64,000 nucleotides of DNA, taken from Bimastos eiseni (taxonomy: Eukaryota > Annelida > Clitellata > Crassiclitellata > Lumbricidae). This document shows positions 1-10,805 of this stretch, in pieces; position 1 is the first letter of the stretch, and the number at the start of each line of letters is the position of its first letter. The notes beneath the pieces were generated by a model. That model ran no database searches and was not told the DNA's origin. It saw nothing but the letters and a program-made list of their open reading frames with translations. A program made the translations under genes and the position numbers. The DNA lies in NCBI GenBank assembly GCA_959347315.1, contig OY365806.1, positions 26,759,015-26,823,014 on the forward strand, given 5' to 3'.

Positions 1-794
1 AGATTCAAGAATAATACAAATTTATAATTATTATTTATAATTATATATTATATATATATACAAGCGAGTTATGAGATGTGTAGCCTAATGTACCCGACAG
101 AGCTAATACCAAACTTCTGTTCATTTACTTTCAAATATTGTCCTTTGAATGCATTAATCGGCTATACAAGCGTGACTATTTATGCAAGAAACCCATTCCT
201 ACCAAATCCTAGCAAATTTGGACCACTGCTTTGGAGCTCTGCCCAAAGAGCTCACTTATCTGTCAGTCCAATGTGCAGTTATAATGAATTAGAAGTTCAC
301 TTATATATCCGCTGCAACGGTTGTGTTACAAAGTGTGCAACATCGCAATTCTCATTGTGCGCGGGTTTACTGTGCATTCGATGTTTGAGAATCTTATAGG
401 CCTACAGTTACACTCTCTGTAAGAATTAGAGTGGACGCCATAACAGATGATTAATTGAAGGCACGTGGTGATACATGTTGAGATATATATATACTTATTA
501 CATATTGTATATAATTATATATATGCCATTATTCTAATTGATGACGAAGCTATATATTATACGGTCGGTGTCACTGTTAGCGGAAACCTATGTTCCTTTG
601 GGTTTGTGTTTTGGTCTCACTGTTTGCACAATAATGTCTAAATTTCCTAATTGCACATGTTTGTCAGAACATAATTATTTTGACTTTTAGAATTTATATT
701 GTTTGTTATCATTGTGATCAATCAAGCATTAATTGATTGATTGATTTTGATTCATTATTACACTTGATGAGGGTTATGTACGATGATAAATATA
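1..794. other. Anonymous AT-rich DNA
   Basis: No recognisable gene. A frame of 107 codons at 76-399 resembles no family I know, and its length is within what chance gives in DNA of this composition. Short AT-rich palindromic runs occur near 30-60 and 485-530. One TAGGCCTA palindrome lies near 397. Confidence 0.5.
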
Positions 795-2000
795 CAGGGT
801 AGACCATTAAAACGAAATTCCCACAGGTGTTTTGCTAATATTTCAGCCAAAAGCAGAGATTAGTAAAGGACATTTTACAGGCGCAAAACCAATTTATACC
901 TGCATATAATGGCCAAATTTGAATAAAATATTATAAACATAACAAAAGTTACGTCACTTTTAATGAGTCCAACCGCGTTTTTTGATAGTCTAAAAACATT
1001 CAAGGCAGGAAAAGTCACTAAACGATTTTATGAAGTCATTTCTCAAGTTATTGTTGTAAAGTAGACGCCAGAATTATCGTTATTATTGAGAAGAGAAACG
1101 GGAAACCAGCGTATATGGACATAACTTTGACGTCATTTAGAGAGCAGTCGCTCAGATCGGTAAATAATTAAACATCACTTTCGGTCGTGTCGCTGCATGG
1201 GGAGATTATCATCACCGAGACTTGAACGTTTCTCAGCACTACTATGACGGCTGAGTGTTCGCGAGACGTAGCGCGTTCCTCACGGATGAGAAAACCTTCT
1301 ACCTCAATCCATCATTAAGCAACCAGCATGATCGTGTTTGGTCCAGCGGCAAGAAATCCGATGTCAAACCTGGTCGACTGATTGTTAACTGCAAGAGGTT
1401 CGCTCCACATGTTATGGTAGCGGCTGGTGTTTGTTTTGTTGGCAAAAGTCGACTTCATTTTGTTGATGAGAAGGCCAAAGTGGATGCTGCATATTACCTT
1501 GGTAGCTGCCTCCGCAGTTAATATCCGATTGCAAGCATCTGCTGCCAGCTGTATTCATCCTTCAGCAACACGAGGCACAACCGCATACTGCACGCCTCAC
1601 GCAAGATTGACTCAAGGTAAATAGCACTGGTTTCATTGAGAAGGACCAATGGTCCCAAGTTGACCGGACTTGAACCACTTGGATTATCTCATGTGGGGAG
1701 CTATTTGCTCGAGAAACACCACAATCTGCGATCAAAGCTAAAAACGATGAGAGAATTGAAGTGACTTCGTAAAATCGTTTTTTTCCTGCGTTGAATGATT
1801 TTTGAACGTCAAAAAACCGTGTTTGGACTCATTAAAAATGAAATAACTTATGTTCTATTTGAAATATCTTAGTAAATGTTAGCCGTTATATGTAAAGATG
1901 AATTATCTTAGAACCTGTAAAATTTCATTTACTAGCCTCTACCTTTGACCGAAATATCAGCAAAACAAATGAGGGAATAACTTTTTAATGGCCTACCATG
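795..2000 (+). mobile_element. Degenerate mariner/Tc1-type transposon with ~250-bp inverted ends
   Basis: The left end (795 onward, CAGGGTAGACCATTAAAA) and the right end, read on the minus strand from 2000 (CATGGTAGGCCATTAAAA), match imperfectly over roughly 250 bases. Shared blocks include TGTTTTGCTRATATTTC and TTTAATGAGTCCAA. A TA dinucleotide flanks each side (793-794 and 2001-2002), as expected of the mariner superfamily. The centre holds transposase-like coding sequence (separate entry). Many mismatches between the arms and a broken coding region mean it is an old, dead copy. Confidence 0.85.
1255..1740 (+). pseudogene. Mariner-type transposase relic
   Basis: The catalytic half of a DDE/D transposase that would cut and rejoin DNA at the element ends. 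The open frame 1255-1521 contains FLTDEKTFYL, which holds the first catalytic Asp, followed by a block ending VAAGVCFVGKSRLHFVDE that is typical of mariner relatives. After a frame change, nucleotides about 1538-1605 encode LLPAVFILQQHEAQPHTARL. Here the usual second catalytic Asp (LQQDxAPxHTA in the family) reads His. Around 1670-1700 another frame gives PDLNHLDYLMWGA, the conserved block near the third acidic residue. The frameshifts, the lost Asp and the missing N-terminal DNA-binding domain show it cannot be active. Confidence 0.8.
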
Positions 2001-2430
2001 TACATAAGTTTTTTTAAATTACAATTGGTCCTCACACACAACTTAGGCCTACATATACCTATTTCGAATCGGCTATCTGCATGTATAATCAAACACGAAT
2101 AGATTATTACTCTAAACGTACTGTAGACATACTGTAAAGAGCAATTCATTCATATAGGTTCCTGCGTTAGTGCGTGGGGCAGAAAATTGATTTATTTATT
2201 TCCAATCAATGTACTCTTTGACTTCGATCACTGCAATTAAGAATTCTTGCAGGCATTCCCTCGAGATTTAACTCAGCGATCGTCTGAAATTTTGAATTCT
2301 TTTTTCAATATTTCCAGCAAAATTGCATCGAACACTGAACAAAGAGTTAGCCTGCCCAACGTAAGATTAGATTTCAAATGATTAAAAGTTTTGCTTGAAT
2401 ATTTCTGTCATCTCGTCCTCATTGAATTAA
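2001..2430. other. Anonymous spacer
   Basis: Nothing recognisable between the mariner element and the next SINE apart from one TAGGCCTA near 2044. Confidence 0.5.
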
Positions 2431-2642
2431 TGATGATGAGTTCTCTGCCCAAAGGCAGGTCTATTGGCTTTACGCCGCCCGGACATGAGATGAGTGATTT
2501 GGTTTCCCGTCGCCTTCCTCACAGCCAATTATGAGTGAGCAACTTGTCCAAGGTGGCTATGCAGCGACTCTGGGTGGGTTTGAACCTGCGATCCTCCGAA
2601 CGCAAGGCATCGAATATCCCACTACACCACCGCGCCCCACCA
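2431..2642 (-). repeat. tRNA-derived SINE, family B, copy 1
   Basis: On the minus strand it begins with a tRNA-like head: an A-box-like TGGTGTAGTGGGAT near 2630-2616, and a B-box GGTTCAAACCC at about 2587-2577. A body follows with TTGCTCACTCATAATTGGCTGTGAGGAA. The same body recurs at 9918-10072 and 29764-29932, so this is a dispersed family. It would have been transcribed by RNA polymerase III and copied by a LINE in trans. This is the most complete copy in the window. Confidence 0.8.
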
Positions 2643-3119
2643 TTGATTTATAGAGATGATATCAATAATTGACGCAATAATAAGACAGGTGCATGGTTTC
2701 GTGATTGTGGAATTTGCGTGTCCATATTAGAGGTGTAACCAGAGTGCGACTTTGTCTACAGACTTCTTTGACTGCCTCATAGACGTCCTAATGATAGCCA
2801 TCTAGGATTTAATGTCAAATGTCAAAATATCAAACTGGATTTCAACCACAAAATTGAACACCACTTTGAAGCCATAATCATAAATACGTGTAAATAATTA
2901 TGTCTGTGTAACAATTATCACCAGCCATGTGTTTTTTTGCCAAATCGAGCACAACGAAATACCTTAATATCATGCTGTTTAGCAATGATTCGGTCATTTT
3001 CTCAATGTATATAAGAGTTCCTTTGTATAAATCACCAATCACCACTGAATGTGAGAATTTCCTATTTAAATATACACGATTAATAATATTGCTAATTTTA
3101 CATTGAACACGTTCTTACT
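2643..3119. other. Anonymous spacer
   Basis: AT-rich sequence with no recognised element or gene. Confidence 0.5.
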
Positions 3120-3620
3120 TAAAACCCAGGAGACAGATGGCGTTCGCCTCCAAAGTGCAGCCGCTCATTGCGCCTGCGACTCAATATAAATCAACCACCG
3201 AGGCCGTCTCTCATTGAGCCACCGGGCGTAGTCCTACTTGGAACCGAAATTCATTGCCTGCCAGGCTAAGCTGTCTGTAGGTACTAGGTAGGTCTAAGCG
3301 CCACCAGGAACAGTCAAGGTCACATCATGGACATGCGTAACTCCTCCCCATCCGAGGCGCATGCCCGTGCAGTTGATACACGGCCTACGCGGGCCATTTT
3401 GTATTTGCGGTCGCATATATCGGGAGTTCGGCCAAACGCCTCGCGAGAAAACATCGTTAAACGTGCAAAATCCACAGCGAAACGTAAACAGACCTCCATG
3501 GCAGCAGTCACTACTGCAGTCAGCACCAACATGTTATTAAGTACTGCGCACATTCTTCATTTTGACAAAACAGTCTAACAAATCATAGAGGAAGCGGACC
3601 AACAACCGACATGCCCGGTG
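3120..3620 (+). promoter_or_regulatory. CpG-rich promoter-like island with small ORF
   Basis: A stretch clearly richer in G+C and CpG than its surroundings. It has a TATA-like AATATAAAT near 3183-3191 and, about 30 bases on, TCTCATTGAG, which could serve as an initiator. An open frame of 83 codons starts at 3327; a 77-codon frame lies opposite it on the minus strand. Neither resembles a family I know. It could be a real promoter with a first exon, or a GC-rich piece of an unrecognised mobile element. Confidence 0.25.
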
Positions 3621-5312
3621 AACAGTGTCGTCGCTAGGATTATGTAGGGCCTATGCGTTAGGGGAGGAAGATTGGATAAAATTATGGTTCGGGCATAGAT
3701 GGGCGGGGCTATTATATCCCCTTCGAAGCCCTAAGATTTTTGTAAATAACAATGTGACAATAATAATTTGTTTGTGATGATGCCAGCATAAACATGCAAC
3801 GGCTTGTTTTTAAAAGTTAAAAATATTACACACAATGTATTAGAAATTCAGAATCGTCAGAGAATAGAATGATAATAATAAATTATGGGCGTTATATGAA
3901 TGCCCAACTGACAGAAAGTCTATACTCTCTGCAGCAATCGATTCATGGGGTCGGTGGTGTTGCTGTGTAACTGTTGGACTAGTTTAGGATTAACGCACTA
4001 GCTGTAGGCGCTAACGACATGCTATGGTTAAGGTTAGGAATTATATAAGCTAAGATCCCATTAATGTTGTCAACCATGCGTGGTAAAATTAGCGAGCTCG
4101 GGTTTGCACATGCTGGCTATTGCCCTTACTTTATACTAGGCGAAGTGGTAGACCTGCTATTCAAAGCGGAGAGTCACCGGCTATAGATCATAAGTATACG
4201 CTGCAATGCATGTTTATGCTACGAATATCACGTGGGACACTCCTGCTATCGCGGTATGATTGCAGCATGCTGTCAGCAGTCTCCTTCTATAACGCAACCA
4301 ATGCCCGGCGGCTCAGGTTATTCTTCAATTGAAAAAATATTTAAACTAAAAAAATATTTGAAAAACACAATGATTTGAAATACCCAATGGTTGAAAAACC
4401 CAATGGTTGCGAATGAATATGCGCTGAGTTCACTGCCGAAGGACATAATGCAAGGATCAATGAGCAATAACTATCATCTACTTCACCTCTGCAATCAGGC
4501 GCCTTTTCAATTTAAATTCTATTATAAAGTAAGTTACGCACGATTTAACTGGGAATTGATGACAAAAACAGGCAAGACCATTAACAATGAGTTTCTAAAT
4601 GTAGGTCTAATAAATAAAATTGCTAAGATGAGACGAAAACACAATTTATTTTGAATATTGTTCAACCTCATCTAATTAATAATTATATGGATTGTTATTT
4701 CAATAACAGTCAACTCATTGATAGGAATGATGATTACATTGAGATTTTAATATTGCATGTATCGTGTGATATTAAACAAAATTGAAATTTGAGTAAGAAT
4801 TGATGTACACTGTGTAAAGACATAACAAGAAGCAAATAACACCATAATACTAATAGCTAATTCAATATTACAGTGTACGACTTTACAGAAAACAAACAAA
4901 CCTCATCCAGAGTTAGCCACAGAGTTAATTTTCAAGACCTGAACCAAACCGACCCATCAAAAATGGACCCGCCTCGAGTTGAAGTCGAATATCTTATCCG
5001 ACCCGACACGACCCAACCCACGAAGTGTATGACCCGACCCAATCCGACCCGACCCAACCCGACGAGCCTTTGTGCCAATTTTTATAATATTTTTAACGCT
5101 AAATTCGACTGTTGTAAAATCGCTACACAGTCAGACCGCTATATAGGATGATAGGATGGTAATATTGATCTTTCATTTCCAAAGCCCGGGACGATAGGGG
5201 ATATATAGGAGACTATCTTACATAACATTGAGTGATTGCTATAAGCCTACTAGCAAATCCATTTTCAGACCTGAACAGCATACTTGTTATGCCAATAGTT
5301 AAGTGTATTAAA
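3621..5312. other. Anonymous DNA with a (CCCGA)-like patch
   Basis: Mostly AT-rich and featureless. Bases about 4940-5065 form a degenerate low-complexity run of GACCC and CCCGACC words. A reverse-complement counterpart (GGGTC words) lies at about 20830-20960. Open frames here (for example 4120-4332, 4391-4654) match nothing I recognise. Confidence 0.45.
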
Positions 5313-5404
5313 ACATACAAACCACCAGAAATGATCGCACTTAACATAGGCCTGTAATAATATTGCAGGCTTATGTTAATTGCGATCAGTTCTGGTGGTA
5401 TGTG
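5313..5404. repeat. Long hairpin, ~40-bp stem
   Basis: The left arm, 5313 to about 5354 (starting ACATACAAACCACCAGAA), pairs with the right arm, about 5366-5404 (ending TTCTGGTGGTATGTGT), with a few mismatches and an 11-base loop. It abuts a second hairpin cluster. It could be a fold-back transposon core or a precursor of a small RNA; nothing decides between them. Confidence 0.7.
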
Positions 5405-5410
5405 TGTTCT

Positions 5411-5573
5411 AATTGTTTGTCTGACGAGATTAATCAAAAACGATGGTCATGGTTATATTATAACCATGACCATCGTTTTTCATTAATGAAAAATTAATTG
5501 ATCAAAAACGATGGTTATGGTTTTATCATAGCCATAACCATCGTTTTTCATTAATCCCATCAGACAGACAATA
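5411..5573. repeat. Nested inverted repeat holding two similar hairpins
   Basis: The outer arms TTGTTTGTCTGACGAGATTAAT (from 5414) and ATTAATCCCATCAGACAGACAA (to about 5571) are near complements. Inside lie two hairpins with almost the same stem: AAAACGATGGTCATGGTTAT at about 5437-5480, and AAAACGATGGTTATGG at about 5504-5548, each followed by its complement. The whole block can fold as one long structure or as two short ones, which suggests a palindrome that was duplicated. Confidence 0.75.
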
Positions 5574-5575
5574 GA

Positions 5576-8500
5576 CTATTACAGAGTTCAATAAGCAAAC
5601 GTAGAATGATAGGGAATATTAGGGAAATGATAATACCCTTAGGTACCGCTGGCAGGGTAACCCTTTCATATTTTAAGTTTACAGCAGCTGGTTATGATAA
5701 CATAGGCCTACGCAGTGATACAGGAGAGCGAAGTAGCTAAATGCTTAACTAGTTAATTAACAAATTGTCAACCATGTATAATGAACGTAAAACAAAAACG
5801 CAACGGTCAAAAGCAAGAAAATATGCAAAACAATAGTAAACTCAGATGATATTTCAACAATGCACGGTCTGTTAATTTGGTTGTGACAAGTAGTAAAAAC
5901 GAAGTCTACGTTTAAAAAGATATATTTGTGGCGTTAGGCGTAGGTAGCTAGGTAAATTATTCCAGATTTTAGCACCAATAAACCCTATATATCCCATAAT
6001 GCTGTCGGACGAAAGCGATTTAGTTCTCACTGCCAACAACTTACAACAAGTATTCCTGGAAATCAGTTTCTCTCTCGGATCAGTTTCGGAGAATGAAGTT
6101 GTTGTCGATTGGTTGTGAAAGAAGCAGAGGATCGTTGAGAAGGATGACAGGGAATGCTATAAAGACTTTCCAATGTTCCCAGCGAAGAATTAGGCCTAAT
6201 ATCATTACAAGTCACAGCAACATAGGTCCATCAAAACGTACTTTAATAGTCAGTACGTTATGCATGCAGACTAGCTGGTTGCTCTTATTATATAAAGATG
6301 TTTTATTTATAGAAGCTCAGCAATGCAATATATTTTTTTAAACAACGTGAAATATGAAGCTATGTTTTTAACACCAAAATGTGCATTACTTGAACGCATT
6401 TATAAGCAAAACATATTTATATAATCAGTACAACCATTTACTCTGCACGCATAATGCATACTATTTAAAGTACGTTTTGATTGAGCTATGTTGATTGGAA
6501 AATACCCAAATGACCAGACAGGAGAGCAATTCAGCGAAATCAACTTTGTAGTCATTGCCTTATAAATATTAGCAATTCTGTTTATCACAACATATTGTTA
6601 ATCATATATTATAATTAATATTAACAAAAATGTGTCTGGTTTGCGGATAATGTCAATTAATGGGGTCAAATTTTCTAGCGATTTGAATATTAGTTCAACA
6701 TAAATTATTTTCTTTTGATCGATTGTATATATTTAATGTACTAGTACAAATGAGATTCACCAGTGACTGGAGTCACCTCCATCAGGCAGTGCAGTGGATG
6801 AATGCGCCCAGCGTTGAGAGTCATTCTCCAGCGTCAGTGGTTTGGCGTCGCTTTGGGTTGCAATATTAACACATCAATTGCTAGGATTCTCAGAAATCAT
6901 TATCAGTTCGATATATAGCAAAGAAGTCGCGCTTTCCCAAATTACTCCTGGAGATAATATATGATAGAGACTCATTTGATTGGGCAAAATTTAAGAGCCT
7001 GAGAATCCAGGTGTTCCAATTCTATCTGTGATGATTTGAATCAAATATTTTCTAGAGGTTGCTAATACTTTAAAAACAACAGACTGTTCAAAGAGATAAA
7101 GTCTCTTAAGCTAACCGAAAGAACACAAATGTGCAAGCGAATTCATTTTTCAGCATCGGCATATGATGACCTTTGGTCAATCCTCTCTCTCGCCGTCAAA
7201 TCGGTATGGATAAAGGACCATTTGCAAACGGTACTGCTTCGATAAAAATTATGTCACATTATTGCGCAAGGAGTGTGGAATATGTATTTATGATAAAGCT
7301 GATATTTTTGCTTGAATATTCTATGCTTAACTGCAAGAGTTACTTCGACAGAATGCTTGTTCAAAAAGTATACACAAGTTCATCTGTTGGAGGTTCTACC
7401 CATTTTCATCTCCGTAATGAGAAAAAGGATTCAATCAAATGAGTCTATATCATACTAGGTGAAAAAATGCAGACTTCTAGTGTATTCAATGAATGCTCTG
7501 CAATGGTACACCTTTCACAGCATGGAACATAGTAAAATATGTCATTTTCCAAGGCACGGTGTAATGTTGCTTTAGAGAAATTAACTGGATAGCAAAAGAA
7601 AAAGAAGCTATAAAACATAATTCAATATTATTTTCGCAAACAATAGTATGAACGCTTTGTTAATTACGTCTCTGCTATTATCAAATGGACATACGCATGC
7701 ATATTTAGATGTGTGATTATTTTAACTCTTGCTTGTTGACGTTGTTGTGTAAATAAACTCAAAAAGAAAATTAACATATTATAAGCATCATTAGTTACTT
7801 CATATGCAACATAATTATTATTTTATTAACGGCACTAGATTTTTAATTACGCTCGTGTGCGTTTAAAATTTCCCCCAAAAAAATTAAGGGCCAACATTTT
7901 ACATTCGATGCAAGAAAGGTAACTTAAAGTAATAGTTATTTTAATATTGGAAAATAAAATAATGCTTATAAAAATAATAGGTATCTTATATGTTTACAAG
8001 TAAAAGAGTTATACATATAACTGAATTAATATAAGTGAGACGTACAACTGAATAATATAAGTGAGACATATAGCTGAAACATGCAACTCTGCAAATATTT
8101 TAAAAAGGATTCAGAATTAGCTGTTTCAAAAATAGCATAAGTGGTCAACTAAAAGCATAAATAAAAATAGTTTTTGCTAAAAAATAATATTATAAAGCAA
8201 AAAAATCCTTAAGCAGCCAAATTGATAATTAAAATGTAAAGAAAATGACTACAGTAGAAAATTCAGTTTTTGAAGGCCAAAAATAGAGTAAATGAAAAGA
8301 ATTTAAGTTACCAAGCAAACAATTTTATGTAGCCTTTATGTTGCATATATGGAAAGATATAGGCCTATTAAACATTATTTAATGTATCTAATAAGTCGGC
8401 AAGTATCACCCCTCAATTTAAATACCACTACCTGTCAGACAAGCATAGGCCTACGGTTCTGTAATAAACAGAGACATAATATTATTAACTTATTGAAAGA

Positions 8501-9050
8501 CAAGATATATTATAGTAAAGGAGCGCCACAAACACCGTTAAAAAGAGTGACTCTTAAGGAAATAAAATTTATGACAGTCTAAAACTGCATTTAATTAAAC
8601 ACGCTATTTCGAAAGAGTAAATAGTTTTAATTCGTCATTAATTATTGATATCTGCCACTTAATTAATCTCCCAATCTGTTACTAGAGTTGAAATGGATAT
8701 TGTGTACAATTCCTTGAGGATATATTCATTGAGAGGGACATTGTCATGTCCTGAAAACAGTTCTAAGCCTCATATCCCGCTGAATATACTAATTTTTTCT
8801 TTAATGTTTCACTAGGTTGTGACTTGAATATAGACTCGATAAAATCGTGATGAAAGACGTGGTTTATCTGGTGGTAGTCTTCCTGACCTACGTATAGAAA
8901 ATGATTCCTCAACACGTATACATTGGTATCTTCGAATTGTATAAACACTGCTGCAACTTCAGCTGGAATTATCTAGAGTACTCGAATATCAAATAAACGA
9001 CCCAAAACTATAGAGTTGCCAAACAATAGGAGTCGACTACAATAACAATC
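5576..9050. other. Anonymous AT-rich DNA
   Basis: No gene, element end or structured repeat was recognised over about 3.5 kb. All frames are short and unlike known proteins. Four TAGGCCTA palindromes occur (near 5704, 6191, 8361 and 8447). Confidence 0.45.
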
Positions 9051-9054
9051 AAAC

Positions 9055-9280
9055 TGTGTGGCACGGTGGTTGATCGGGTAAAGCGGTCGGCACGTAACAC
9101 TTAGTGTGCGCTGAGTGAGCGGGTTCGACCCTCGTCCGAGGCGCCAGTCATTGTGTAGGGACCTTGAGCAAGTCCTTCGCGCACAGTTGCTATGCAGTAC
9201 AACTGCAACTGCGCCGTCGAGGCGTGTGCACTTCTGAGCAATAGATGTTGGAAGAAGGGCATATCATATTTCAAGAATTT
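9055..9280 (+). repeat. tRNA-derived SINE, family A, copy 1
   Basis: The tRNA-like head starts GTGTGGCACGGTGGTTGATC at about 9055. It has an A-box-like segment (GGTTGATCGGGTAAAGCGG) and a clear B box, GGTTCGACCCT, at 9122-9132. The body carries TAGGGACCTTGAGCAAGTCC and the 3' end reads TTGGAAGAAGGGCATATCA. The same order, reversed, occurs at 19590-19812 and 61163-61357, and a tail fragment lies at 63328-63408. It is RNA polymerase III-type and non-coding; frames through it are artefacts. Confidence 0.88.
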
Positions 9281-9479
9281 CAATTTTCAATATATTAATA
9301 TCTCAAAACCCTGTTGTGTTCCTCTTTCACTGAGCCACTCTCTCGATAATTATGGTAAAATATCGGTCTCTCTTTTCAAATTAACCTACTACTTGCCATT
9401 CCTTCATTCCCGATAACAGTGGTTGACGTCTGGAAGGGCCTCCGGTTTATAAAACTCTGCTCCAATTTTTCAATCAATG

Positions 9480-9870
9480 GATACGACGATAAGAGGAAAT
9501 GCTGGAGAGAACTGCAATGAGAATGCTGCGATGGATATTTGCCATTACTGAGGAAAGCACCGAGATACAGGAAAAGCAATTAAGATATCAGGAAATCACT
9601 GGGAGTGGCGTGCATACAGAACAAGATACGAGAGAGAAGATTTAGATGGAATGGCCATGTTGAGCGGGCGAGTGAGGACAGTGGTATCAAGCAAATCATG
9701 AAGGCCGAGGTATCAGGTCTTCGAAGAGGACGACAGAAGAACAAATGGAGAGTCGTGATCGAAATGGATATCTAACTGCGCGAACTGAAAATCGGCTGCT
9801 GCAGAAAGAGGATCCGAGTGGTTGACCCCTTCCCAGCGAGGGACTAATCCTAGCCGGAAGGAAAAGAAGA
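9480..9870 (+). pseudogene. 3' end of an RTE-like LINE reverse transcriptase
   Basis: Frame-shifted remnants of the C-terminal region found in non-LTR 'endonuclease-reverse transcriptase' proteins. About 9500-9630 reads RMLRWIFAIT and further residues. After a frame change, about 9635-9760 reads RRFRWNGHVERASEDSGIKQ, then LRRGRQKNKWRVVIEMD. The end reads RVVDPFPARD before stops. The FGH/NGH-V-R and RGR-x-x-x-x-W motifs are the family signature. The 5' part is absent, as is usual for 5'-truncated LINE insertions. Confidence 0.75.
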
Positions 9871-9917
9871 ACTAAACTTATTTTATGTAGTATAATGTAA
9901 TCGAGTATTTATACTAC

Positions 9918-10072
9918 ATAGTTCGAACCCCGAATCACTGCGTAGCGACCTAGGACAAATTGCTCACTCATAATTGTCTGTGAGGAATGCAACGGGAAAC
10001 CACCTCACTCATTTCATCCCCGGGTGGAGTAAAGCCAATGGAACTGCCTTCGGGCAGAGCACTCATTATCAT
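9918..10072 (+). repeat. SINE family B, copy 2 (head missing)
   Basis: Starts within the B box (AGTTCGAACCCC at about 9921). It continues with GCGTAGCGACCTAGGACAAATTGCTCACTCATAATTGTCTGTGAGG-type sequence and ends in ACTGCCTTCGGGCAGAGCACTCAT. It aligns with 2431-2642 read in reverse. The A-box half is missing. It lies directly after a LINE tail, a common arrangement for retroposed copies. Confidence 0.8.
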
Positions 10073-10169
10073 AGACTATATAGCAATCTACTCTGAGGCG
10101 CTTTCTGCGCTGACCTAAATGACGTTTAATGCCAAATGATCAAAAGAAATTCATACTAGTTAGCACAGT

Positions 10170-10350
10170 CAGATAAAAAGAGTCACTAGCAGTGGGCCTA
10201 CGAACAAGGGTGGAACCAACCAAAGGACTACCGATGACAGCTGGCAGATAGAATTGATGTTCAGAGTCTCTGAGCCAAGCTGCGTCGATTCGGTAGAGTG
10301 GCGACTGTCGACACAATTCGCAGACACGGGAAAATGTTGACGAATATACA
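10170..10350 (+). repeat. Dispersed repeat C, copy 1
   Basis: Shares a run of similar words with 53520-53700: GCAGTGGGCCTACGAACAAG, GACAGCTGGCAGATAGAATTG, TTCAGAGTCTCTGAGCCAAG, TTCGGTAGAGTGGCGACTG and CGCAGACACGG. Shorter relatives lie at 42476-42560 and 42714-42790. It is an unnamed dispersed family of unknown class, with no coding signal. Confidence 0.6.
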
Positions 10351-10805
10351 ATATGGTGGAAGATTACGTGCGTTCGGATATTTGTCGAGGCACAGAGAGA
10401 ACGTAGAAAGGGCATTCAGCGTGTGTTGTTGGTCGGTAGATTGAATTTGTGACTCTCGGTCGAAGTAATGCCAATGGTCGCGTCAGCCACCACCCCCAGC
10501 AAGACGAAAACACTCGGCTACAGAGGGCGCACATTACCGCGTGGATGAGAGTCAGCCGTGCAGTCTCATGGCCAAGGAAACTAGTCAATAGACGGCCTTT
10601 TAAACGTACAAATCCTACGAAAAGCCGAAGAATAGCCCAGAACGCAAACCTAGCAAAAGAAAACTCCAGCATATTCAAGTTACTGAGAAAATGTTGCATA
10701 GGCCTATAGATGTAAATATTCGTCAAAATGACAAAGTAGTTGATCAATCGTCCAACATAGCAGATGACATAAACAGAGTGCTTGGCTAGCCGTGTCAGCA
10801 GTTTA
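10351..10805. other. GC-richer anonymous stretch
   Basis: Overlapping open frames of 86 codons (plus, 10449-10709) and 127 codons (minus, 10364-10747) span a locally GC-richer segment. Neither resembles a known family, and frames of this length are expected by chance at this composition. It is possibly the continuation of repeat C. Confidence 0.35.

Noticed and set aside
76..399. 107-codon frame as a gene
   Set aside because: Several frames this long are expected by chance; there is no motif and no splice or promoter context.
9061..9146. A functional tRNA gene
   Set aside because: A and B boxes are present, but the stem pairing is poor and the sequence continues into a SINE body found in other copies.
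9101..9283. Frames inside the SINE A copies (also 19592-19869, 61114-61377, 63300-63530)
   Set aside because: They lie in tRNA-derived non-coding repeats and are open by chance in several copies.
10364..10747. 127-codon minus frame as a gene
   Set aside because: No known motif, overlapping plus frame of similar quality, and a length expected by chance.
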